Assembly: GCA_016209995.1 (NCBI GenBank)
Contig: JACQVC010000327.1
Location: 1-5,730 of the forward strand
Origin: Gemmatimonadota bacterium
GTDB taxonomy: Bacteria; Gemmatimonadota; Gemmatimonadetes; Longimicrobiales; Gaopeijiaceae
Direction of reading: 5' to 3'
DNA: 5,730 bases
Below, piece after piece: positions 1 to 5,381 of this stretch. The position numbers were made by a program, and so were the translations under genes. The notes under the pieces were generated by a model, which did no database searches, was not told the origin of the DNA, and saw only the letters and a list, made by a program, of their open reading frames with translations. Within the stretch, counting starts at the first letter, position 1; the number at the start of each line of letters is the position of its first letter.

Positions 1-318
1 GCGCCTGAGTGAGGCCACATCGGCGAGCGCTGCCGGGTCCAGCGCGGGCATCGTGTTCAGTCGTAGCAGCCGTAGACGGACGTTGCAGAGGTGGACCTCG
101 TCGACGGTCCAGTCGCGCAGGCCCATGGTGCCCAGCGAGCAGCCATCGCAGGTGCCCTGTTTCAGGATCCGCCACGCGTAGCCGAGCTGGTCCCGGTTCT
201 CCCGGATGGCTCGTGTGATCTCGAGATAGTTGTTCGGGCGTTGCTCGCCGATGCCGAAGGGCTTGAGGCTCGCCCAGTTGGCCGGATCGATGAGCTTACC
301 GCGCTGGCGCGCTGACAT
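1..318 (-). CDS. FdhF/YdeP-family molybdopterin oxidoreductase, N-terminal part (cut by left edge)
   Basis: The first 106 residues of a minus-strand protein are visible; the frame is open to the window edge. The start ATG (318-316) follows a strong purine-rich ribosome site, GAGGGAGGGA, ending 2 nt upstream. The sequence matches the N-terminus of the FdhF/YdeP group ('oxidoreductase alpha (molybdopterin) subunit'): [18 protein letters not shown] near residues 9-26, [14 protein letters not shown] at 47-60, then [11 protein letters not shown] at 68-78 and LLRLNT at 84-89. C57, C60 and probably C78 are candidate iron-sulfur ligands. Known family: large (roughly 700-800 aa) molybdopterin enzymes related to formate dehydrogenase H; E. 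coli YdeP is linked to acid resistance, and the substrate is generally unknown. The C-terminal molybdopterin-binding regions lie outside the window, so activity and intactness cannot be judged. No Tat signal is present, so it is probably cytoplasmic. It is transcribed divergently from the GTPase gene. Confidence 0.92.
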   Translation of the reverse strand, partial: MSARQRGKLIDPANWASLKPFGIGEQRPNNYLEITRAIRENRDQLGYAWRILKQGTCDGCSLGTMGLRDWTVDEVHLCNVRLRLLRLNTMPALDPAALADVASLRR

Positions 319-545
319 CGTCCCTCCCTCGCCGCGTCGGACCGGTGGTCCCCACGCAACGAAACGTCGCGTGGGGTAGGGTCGGGCACGACCTCCGTTG
401 CGTCAAGCGACAAGATAGGGCATGGGCAGTGAAAAAGCCCTTGTGCCATGCGAAGCAGGCGTGCTGCTGCGCTTCATTGCCCGTCAAAACCTCCGGCTCT
501 ACCTTGCTACCTGAGTCCAACAAGGGTACCCGGCGCTACAGCTCC
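319..545. promoter_or_regulatory. Divergent control region between the YdeP-like gene and the GTPase gene
   Basis: These 227 nt separate two divergent genes and should hold both promoters. I see no convincing sigma70 promoter for either gene. A TTGACG hexamer on the minus strand (406-401) has no good -10 partner. The clearest structure is the inverted repeat at 350-376. The forward frame is open from 345 into the GTPase gene, but its translation (Cys/Arg-rich, unlike the family) looks non-coding. No tRNA or riboswitch was recognised. Confidence 0.55.
350..376. repeat. Perfect 8-bp inverted repeat (CCCCACGC / GCGTGGGG)
   Basis: The arms CCCCACGC (350-357) and GCGTGGGG (369-376) are exact reverse complements separated by an 11-nt spacer. 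The repeat lies 31 nt upstream of the YdeP-like start codon and about 170 nt upstream of the GTPase start. The arm centres are 19 bp apart, close to two helical turns, which fits a dimeric regulator operator. The repeat could also form a hairpin in the YdeP-like leader RNA. No T-run follows on either strand, so an intrinsic terminator is unlikely. Confidence 0.5.
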
Positions 546-1532
546 ATGCCCGCGAATCTGACTCCCCAGTATCGCGCCGCCGAGGAGCGCTACCGGGCGG
601 CTCCGACGGCCGCTGCCAAGCTCGAGGCGCTGCGCGAGATGCTGGCCGTCATCCCGAAGCACAAGGGCTCCGAGAAGCTGCAGGCGGACATCAAGCGGCG
701 CATCGCGCGGCTGCAGGACGAGTCGCAGCGCAAGCGCCCAGCCGGCGGCCCTACCCCCGCCTGGGTGATCGAGCGGATGGGCGCGGGCCAGGTACCGATC
801 ATCGGCCCACCCAACTGCGGCAAATCCTCGCTCGTCGCCGCGCTCACTCGCGCCGAGCCACGCATCGCCGACTATCCGTTCACGACGACCCAGCCCGTTC
901 CCGGGATGATGGCGTTCGAGGATGCGCAGGTTCAGCTCGTGGACACACCGCCCGTCACGCGCGAGCACTGGGTCGAGTGGATTCCTGACCTGTTGCGGCG
1001 CGCCGACGCGTGCGTGCTCATGACGGACCTGTCGCTCGTGGATCCATGGGAGCCGATGACCGACATCCTGGACATGCTCGAGGGAAGAGGCGTTCTGCTC
1101 GGCGAAGCGAGCTCTGAAGCGCTCATCGACATCCAGATCCGTACGCTGCTCGTGGCGAACAAGAGCGACGCAGCCGAGGCGGAGGCGAAGCTCGAAGTCG
1201 TACAACGTATGGCCGGCGATCGCTTCCCCGTCGAGTCGATCTCCGTGCTGCACCACGCAGGGCTGGAGGCGCTCAGACGATCGATCTTCGCAACGCTGCA
1301 CGTGGTGCGCGTATATGCTAAACCCCCGGGGAAGCGTTCCGATCGGCGCGATCCTTTCGTGCTCCCGGCCGGCTCGACGGTGCTCAATCTGGCCGAGCAC
1401 ATCCACAAGGAGGTGGCCCAGAAGTTTCGCTTTGCGCGACTGTGGGGGCGGTCCGGCGTGTTCGACGGCCAGCGCGTGGGGCCGGAGCACGTCGTCGAGG
1501 ACGGGGATCTCGTGGAGGTGCACGCCGGGTGA
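546..1532 (+). CDS. DRG/Obg-like GTPase with C-terminal TGS domain
   Basis: A 328-aa P-loop GTPase of the TRAFAC Obg/DRG branch. An N-terminal helical, charged region spans about 1-75. The G domain follows: G1 GPPNCGKSS (87-95), G2 in YPFTTTQPVPG (110-120), G3 DTPP (133-136), G4 NKSD (205-208) and a G5-like SISVLHHAGL (231-240). A TGS domain covers about 256-328 and ends LVEVHAG. Known: DRG/Obg GTPases bind ribosomes or translation factors, and TGS domains are small ubiquitin-like modules thought to bind RNA or protein. The glycine-rich Obg fold is absent. G3 has Pro where DxxG has Gly. The start at 546 was chosen because the family-like helical segment begins there, although no Shine-Dalgarno precedes it. 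An open extension back to 345 does not look like protein. The last codons overlap the next gene by 4 nt. Being cytosolic and coupled to a membrane protein, it may act at the membrane; that is inference. Confidence 0.92.
   Translation: MPANLTPQYRAAEERYRAAPTAAAKLEALREMLAVIPKHKGSEKLQADIKRRIARLQDESQRKRPAGGPTPAWVIERMGAGQVPIIGPPNCGKSSLVAALTRAEPRIADYPFTTTQPVPGMMAFEDAQVQLVDTPPVTREHWVEWIPDLLRRADACVLMTDLSLVDPWEPMTDILDMLEGRGVLLGEASSEALIDIQIRTLLVANKSDAAEAEAKLEVVQRMAGDRFPVESISVLHHAGLEALRRSIFATLHVVRVYAKPPGKRSDRRDPFVLPAGSTVLNLAEHIHKEVAQKFRFARLWGRSGVFDGQRVGPEHVVEDGDLVEVHAG
1514..1520 (+). promoter_or_regulatory. Ribosome binding site inside the GTPase gene, setting the GTG start of the next gene
   Basis: GGAGGTG lies 8 nt before GTG 1529-1531, which overlaps the GTPase stop TGA as GTGA. 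This strong site supports the GTG start over the longer frame opening at 1442, whose first 29 residues are an Arg/Gly-rich shadow of the TGS domain. The layout predicts translational coupling. Confidence 0.85.
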
Positions 1533-2395
1533 GAGAACTACTGCTGCGCCAGCTCTGGATCGAGGACCCGACCGAAGCCAGCGCGCGCCGCTGTCGGCTG
1601 CTCCTGGGCTATCCGGTCGCCGTCCTCGTGGGCGGCTACTACGGATACGTCGCCAGCGCGCGGCTGGGAGAGCCTCTGCTACCTGCCCTGGCCACCGGCG
1701 CCGCGATCGTGGCGATGATCCTCTACCTCGCGGGACACTTCGAGACGCTGACCCGGGCCTTGGCCGGTCCCGAGCGGGACGAGCGTCTCGGGCCCTTCAT
1801 CGAGTACGCATGGGATATCGCGGCTGGCGGCGCGATCGGTCAGCTGGGTGTTCTGGTGGTGGGCGGGGAGGCGTTGCTCGGTCTGGGGCTCGGCGCGGCG
1901 CTGGGCGGCGCTTACTCGTTCCTTGCCGGCCAGGTCCTCTGTGGAAGACTGGCCGAGACGATGATCGGGTTGATCTTCGGTGTGAAGTACGGTGGGCGAA
2001 GGACGCTCACCGACCACTCCTATCCCGCCGCGCTGGCCGCTCGTGGCGACTATGAGGCTGCGATCGCCGTCTACGAGCAGTATTGTCGCGATCATCCAGA
2101 CGACCTGGAGCCGTACCTGAGCATTACCAGGATCCTGCGCGATGATTTGCAGCGCCACGAGGAGGCCCTGGCGTGTCTCCGGCGTGCGCTGGCGACGGCG
2201 CGCCTGGACGAGAAGGTGGAGGTGGCGTTGACGCGCCAGATCGTGGAGCTGTGCACGACCAAGCTAGGGAATCCGGCGCTGGCGGCGTCGGATCTCGCCC
2301 GGCTCGCCGCTCGCCGGCGAGGGACTCCCTCGGGCGAATGGGCGCGCAGCGAGCTGGCCGAGGTCAAGAGGCTCATCGCCGCTCGCGATGCTTGA
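1529..2395 (+). CDS. Multi-pass membrane protein with cytosolic TPR-like C-terminal domain
   Basis: A 288-aa protein of no named family that I recognise. Hydrophobic segments at about 25-43, 50-70 and 97-133 (the last long enough for two passes, Gly-rich) give three or four membrane helices. The C-terminal half is soluble and helical. Residues about 165-190 (LAARGDYEAAIAVYEQYC, then DHPDD) fit one TPR unit and 193-222 (ILRDD, then HEEALACLRRAL) a second. A third helical pair may span 230-262. TPR domains bind partner proteins. The gene overlaps the GTPase gene by GTGA with a strong internal ribosome site, so the two products are probably made together, and the TPR tail could dock the GTPase. 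That pairing is inference from gene order. There is no signal peptide beyond the first helix and no catalytic motif. Alternatives are a scaffold or a membrane-stress sensor. Confidence 0.85.
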   Translation: MRELLLRQLWIEDPTEASARRCRLLLGYPVAVLVGGYYGYVASARLGEPLLPALATGAAIVAMILYLAGHFETLTRALAGPERDERLGPFIEYAWDIAAGGAIGQLGVLVVGGEALLGLGLGAALGGAYSFLAGQVLCGRLAETMIGLIFGVKYGGRRTLTDHSYPAALAARGDYEAAIAVYEQYCRDHPDDLEPYLSITRILRDDLQRHEEALACLRRALATARLDEKVEVALTRQIVELCTTKLGNPALAASDLARLAARRRGTPSGEWARSELAEVKRLIAARDA

Positions 2396-2446
2396 CGATC
2401 GCAGCGTCAGGTACGCGGCTACCGCCCGCTGAGCAGGGCGCCGTCC
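2396..2446. terminator. Convergent gap with a weak hairpin, possible shared terminator
   Basis: This 51-nt gap lies between converging stop codons. CGCCC (2423-2427) and GGGCG (2436-2440) can pair across an 8-nt loop. The stem is short and neither side has a T-run, so this is only a weak terminator candidate. Termination may be Rho-dependent or lie within the opposing genes. Confidence 0.25.
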
Positions 2447-4042
2447 TCAGCTCGCCGCCGGATACTCCTCGCCGATCTTCGCGGCCGATCGCAGACTCGC
2501 CGCCACAAAACTGAGCGTGCCGTTCGCGCAGCTGCCGCTGACGAACGTCGGCGCGCCGACCACGAAGAGGTTCTCGTGCTCGTGCGCGCGGCCCCAGGAG
2601 TCCACCACGCTGGACGCGGGGTCGTCACCCATGCGACATCCGCCGACCGGGTGATCCTGGAAATTGCTGGCGGCGACCCGCAGGATCTCGCCCCCGCAGG
2701 CACGGACGATGTCCTGGAAGAGCTGGCGCAACCGTTCCTCGGTCCAGCCGCGCAGCGAGCGCGAGACTTCGCTATCGCCGAAGACCAGGTTGGGCAGCGC
2801 ATCGCCCCACGCGTTGCGGGCCTGCGCGTCGAGCGTGATGCCGCTCTCGCGATCGGGCAGGACGTCATAGTAGGCACGCATGCGTGCGCGCCCGGTGGCG
2901 GCACGGGTGCGCCAATCCGCTAGGATCTCATCGCCAAGCAGTAGGTTGCCCGCATCGTCGCGCAAGCGCGGCTCGGCGCCCGCCGCCGACTCCCAGATCC
3001 GCAGGTCGTGGCGGATGTAGCGGTCGAGCCGACCGGGGCGCATGAACTGCTTCGAGACCAGGCTGTGCTGCGCGTTGATGCCGGGGTACAGCCTCATGGG
3101 CACGCGGATGAACGCCTGCACGGAGCGGTGCCCGGTCATGTACTTGCCGACCAGGCCCGAGGCGTTTGCCAGCCCGTTCGGGTAACGCGCGGACGTGGAG
3201 AGCAGGAGCAGGTGCGGGCTCCAGATGTAACCGGCCGCGACCACGAAGGTGCGCGCGCGAAACTCGACGGTTGTGTCCGGATCATCGGGCGACGACGCCG
3301 TGGCGTACTCGATGCGGCCGGAGTCCTGCGCCGGTACCAGCCGGCGCACGAGCGTGCGCGTCACGAGCTGCACGCGGCCGGACGCCGTCAGCGCGTTCCA
3401 GGTGAAGTCGGGCGAGTACTTCGCGCCGATCGGGCAGATGGGCGCGCACGTGTCGTTGCGACAGCAGGCGGGCCGGCCCGCGTACGCGAGGGAGTTCTTG
3501 GCCGACGGTTGGCTCCAGAACGGGATCTCTGCCTTGGAGATCCATTGCTTGAGCTGTTGCAGGTTCCACGAGAGCGGCAGGGGCGGTTGCGGGAACGGCG
3601 CGGAGCGCGGATCCAGCTCGGGCGGGCCTTGCTCGCCGGCTACGCCCAGCCGGCGCTCGGCCTCGACGTAGAAGGGCTCGAGATCGTCGTACGTGATCGG
3701 CCAGTCATCGCCTACACCATAGAGTGACTCGAGCCGAAAATCCTCGGGACTGTAGCGCGGCGTGACGCCGCCCCAGTGCATGGCCATGCCGCCTACGAGC
3801 ATGGAGCGTGACTGGATGCCATCGGCGGTGTGGCCATCGACGTGATCGTTGGGCCAGGGGTTGTCCCCGTAGGCCAGGAATCGGCGACGTGTTTCCGGCC
3901 GGCCCTCGAGCGGCGCCGTGTGATCGCCCGCTTCCACCACGACGATAGATGCCCTGCGCTCGTCGGCCAGCTTCTCCGCGACCATAGCCGCACTGATGCC
4001 CGAGCCGATGATGCAGATATCGCTCTCGATGACACGTGGCAT
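2447..4042 (-). CDS. GMC-type FAD dehydrogenase alpha subunit with 3Fe-4S Cys motif (FAD-GDH / gluconate dehydrogenase group)
   Basis: A 531-aa flavoprotein that should oxidise a sugar, sugar acid or alcohol; the substrate cannot be read from the sequence. The N-terminal dinucleotide fold has IIGSGISAA (11-19) and the ribose-binding acid E37 in VVVEAGD. The GMC region MLVGGMAMHWGG spans 81-92. At the C-terminus, DHPVGGCRMGDDP carries the catalytic His candidate H464, and GSCANGTLSF carries the partner N507. The cysteines C193, C194, C199 and C203 have the spacing CC-x4-C-x3-C known from bacterial FAD-dependent glucose dehydrogenases, where three hold a 3Fe-4S cluster and the adjacent one bonds to the small subunit. 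It has no signal peptide, so it is expected to be exported through Tat with the gamma subunit. The start ATG follows AAGGAG by 8 nt and lies 3 nt after the gamma stop (TGAGCCATG). Length is normal for the family. No cytochrome gene adjoins it. Confidence 0.94.
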   Translation of the reverse strand: MPRVIESDICIIGSGISAAMVAEKLADERRASIVVVEAGDHTAPLEGRPETRRRFLAYGDNPWPNDHVDGHTADGIQSRSMLVGGMAMHWGGVTPRYSPEDFRLESLYGVGDDWPITYDDLEPFYVEAERRLGVAGEQGPPELDPRSAPFPQPPLPLSWNLQQLKQWISKAEIPFWSQPSAKNSLAYAGRPACCRNDTCAPICPIGAKYSPDFTWNALTASGRVQLVTRTLVRRLVPAQDSGRIEYATASSPDDPDTTVEFRARTFVVAAGYIWSPHLLLLSTSARYPNGLANASGLVGKYMTGHRSVQAFIRVPMRLYPGINAQHSLVSKQFMRPGRLDRYIRHDLRIWESAAGAEPRLRDDAGNLLLGDEILADWRTRAATGRARMRAYYDVLPDRESGITLDAQARNAWGDALPNLVFGDSEVSRSLRGWTEERLRQLFQDIVRACGGEILRVAASNFQDHPVGGCRMGDDPASSVVDSWGRAHEHENLFVVGAPTFVSGSCANGTLSFVAASLRSAAKIGEEYPAAS

Positions 4043-4045
4043 GGC

Positions 4046-4636
4046 TCACGCTCCTTGTGCGATGGGCGCGGGCTCATCGCCCGCGCGCTCGAGCGGACGG
4101 CAGGTGCCGCGGCCGATTTGGGCGCCATGACACAGGTCGTTGGCCGCGGACGTGCCGAACCACCAGGCGACGAGTCCGAGGGCCACGTGTGACGCTTCCG
4201 CCGGCTCGGGGAGGGCTTCGCCCTCGCGGCGGAGCTGCGCCCGCACCAGCCGTTGGCGGACGTCGACATCGAGGTCGGCGAATCCGCGCCCGAACCGCTG
4301 CTTCGCCTCGAGATCCAGCGCTTCGAGCTGCGCGCGCCAGCCGGGCGCCGGGTCGGGCCCGGTGTACGTCAGCTCGCCCGTGCCGTAGCCGTGATCGCGC
4401 TCGACGACGGCCCTGTACTCCGCGAGCCAGCGCTCGAATTCCGCGACCGCGCTTTCCCGGCCCTGTGCGTCCACCTCGGACGGCAGCGTGGCTTCCGCGA
4501 GTGCGCGCAACATCACGGGATCGAGCGTACGTGCGGCGCGCGCGGGATCGGCGCTCTGGGGAGCGCAGGCCGGCAGCGCGACCACCGGCAGCGCGGCGCC
4601 AACGGTCTTGACGAAACTGCGTCGATCGACGGTCAT
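4046..4636 (-). CDS. Gluconate 2-dehydrogenase subunit 3-like (gamma) subunit with Tat signal
   Basis: A 196-aa small subunit, first gene of the dehydrogenase operon. The twin-arginine signal is clear: DRRSFVK at 4-10, a hydrophobic core at about 11-23, then PAC. LPAC (21-24) resembles a lipobox except for Pro, so C24 might be lipidated. The mature part is helical and matches the gluconate 2-dehydrogenase subunit 3 family: an N-terminal LRALAEATLPSE segment (43-54), then VALGLVAWWFGTSAANDLC ending at C169. This subunit does not catalyse; it stabilises the flavoprotein and carries it through Tat. C169 or C178 could form the inter-subunit disulfide known from FAD-GDH, where alpha supplies the Cys next to its cluster ligands (here C194). 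The ATG follows a very strong ribosome site, AAAGGAGG. The length is slightly above that of the FAD-GDH gamma subunits I know of. There is no CxxCH, so it is not a cytochrome. Confidence 0.92.
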   Translation of the reverse strand: MTVDRRSFVKTVGAALPVVALPACAPQSADPARAARTLDPVMLRALAEATLPSEVDAQGRESAVAEFERWLAEYRAVVERDHGYGTGELTYTGPDPAPGWRAQLEALDLEAKQRFGRGFADLDVDVRQRLVRAQLRREGEALPEPAEASHVALGLVAWWFGTSAANDLCHGAQIGRGTCRPLERAGDEPAPIAQGA

Positions 4637-4760
4637 GACTTCCTCCTTTGGAGGCCGCTTCCGGGGCTTCCCAGCCGGCTCACAGATGCTGCATGCGATC
4701 CTCCAGCATGGGGCTCCCGTAGAGCTACCGCAACGCGACCGACCTGTATACGTTGGGCCG
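4637..4760. promoter_or_regulatory. Divergent control region between the dehydrogenase operon and the 196-aa gene
   Basis: These 124 nt must hold promoters for both directions. For the plus side, TATACG (4747-4752) is a fair -10 hexamer ending 8 nt before ATG 4761, with no good -35. For the minus side I see no clear promoter. An inverted repeat, ATGCTG (4686-4691) and CAGCAT (4704-4709), with a 12-nt spacer containing part of GCATGC, is a possible operator. Confidence 0.45.
4642..4654 (-). promoter_or_regulatory. Gamma-subunit ribosome binding site inside a small hairpin (CCTCC-AAA-GGAGG)
   Basis: Read on the minus strand, CCTCC (4654-4650), AAA and GGAGG (4646-4642) form a perfect 5-bp stem with a 3-nt loop. 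GGAGG is the Shine-Dalgarno for ATG 4636-4634, 5 nt away. Folding would hide the ribosome site of the first gene of the dehydrogenase operon, so translation could respond to temperature, a helper protein or RNA, or ribosome load. Confidence 0.5.
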
Positions 4761-5351
4761 ATGTCTCCGAGTCACCGGGTTTTCCTGCTCTCGCCCGCCT
4801 ACTGCTCAGGTAAACGAGCCAGCTTTCTCCTGCGCGAAGACGGTCGGTCATCGCTCTCCGAACGGCTTCGATCCGGAGACGGTGCGACGCTGGGTGAGGT
4901 CTTCACCTTCATGAGCGGACTGTATTTTCGCGGCAAGCTGGCGTATGCGTGGGCGTTCGCTCGGCCGCCGGACGGCTGCCTTGGCGTTCAGGTCATCGTG
5001 CCGGGCCTGGGCCTCCGTCCTCCCGATACCATGATTGATCTCGATGCGTTGCGGGCGATCGCGCGGGTTCCGGTCGATGCGGACGAACGGCGCTACACAC
5101 AGCCGCTACGGCGCGATGCCGCGCGACTCGCCGAGCAGCTGCAGTCGGACGATGCCGCTGTCCTGCTCGGCAGTATCGCGACTTCGAAATACCTTCACCC
5201 GTTGCGGGACGTGCTGGGGTCGCGACTGCGGTTCCCCCGCGAGTTCATCGGGCGAGGAGACATGAGCCGAGGCGCTCTGCTGTTGCGGTGCGCCGCGGAG
5301 GGCAGCGAGCTGACGTACATCGACGGTTCCGAACTCGCGCCGGTAGCGTAG
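4761..5351 (+). CDS. Conserved-looking protein of unknown function, upstream of the repair polymerase
   Basis: A 196-aa soluble protein with no signal peptide or membrane helix. I cannot name a family; the sequence has the look of conserved blocks from soil-bacterium genomes. Blocks that look constrained are VFLLSPAYCSGKRASFLL (7-24), FTFMSGLYFRGKLAYAWAF (49-67), LGSIATSKYLHPL (136-148) and RFPREFIGRGDMSRGALLLR (157-176). Basic and polar residues in the last block (R162? no; R165, D167, R170) would suit nucleic-acid or phosphate binding, but this is a guess. Start 4761 was chosen because the first conserved block follows directly; an in-frame ATG at 4686 adds 25 unremarkable residues. Neither start has a Shine-Dalgarno. 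TATACG just upstream suggests a leaderless or very short-leader mRNA. A polymerase gene follows after 30 nt on the same strand, so the two are probably co-transcribed. Confidence 0.8.
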   Translation: MSPSHRVFLLSPAYCSGKRASFLLREDGRSSLSERLRSGDGATLGEVFTFMSGLYFRGKLAYAWAFARPPDGCLGVQVIVPGLGLRPPDTMIDLDALRAIARVPVDADERRYTQPLRRDAARLAEQLQSDDAAVLLGSIATSKYLHPLRDVLGSRLRFPREFIGRGDMSRGALLLRCAAEGSELTYIDGSELAPVA

Positions 5352-5381
5352 GTTCGCGCGCGCTCGGCAGCCCTCCCCTCT

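Noticed and set aside
401..406. TTGACG on the minus strand as a sigma70 -35 for the YdeP-like gene
   Set aside because: No acceptable -10 lies 16-19 nt downstream; a lone hexamer is not evidence of a promoter.
345..545. 67-codon in-frame extension of the GTPase from a GTG at 345
   Set aside because: The added residues are Cys/Arg/Trp-rich, do not resemble the helical N-terminus of the family, have no ribosome site, and include the inverted repeat at 350-376.
507..1523. Long open frame (338 codons) on the minus strand opposite the GTPase gene
   Set aside because: It is His/Arg/Ala-rich, matches no family I know, and lies wholly antisense to a GTPase with all expected motifs. Long antisense frames are common in high-GC DNA.
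1442..1528. Longer start for the membrane/TPR protein
   Set aside because: The extra residues are an Arg/Gly-rich shadow of the TGS domain. GTG 1529 has an ideal ribosome site and a GTGA overlap.
1315..2055. 246-codon plus-strand frame overlapping both GTPase and membrane-protein genes
   Set aside because: Arg/Ser/Gly-rich out-of-frame translation with no family resemblance; it spans the end of one real gene and much of the next.
2423..2440. Strong bidirectional terminator in the convergent gap
   Set aside because: The stem has only 5 bp with no T-run, so it was kept only as a low-confidence candidate.
3008..3727. 239-codon plus-strand frame inside the GMC dehydrogenase
   Set aside because: It is antisense to a flavoprotein with intact FAD, catalytic and Cys motifs; composition is typical of a high-GC shadow.
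4488..4760. 91-codon upstream extension of the 196-aa protein
   Set aside because: Most of it is antisense to the gamma-subunit gene and crosses its ribosome site; the translation is low complexity.
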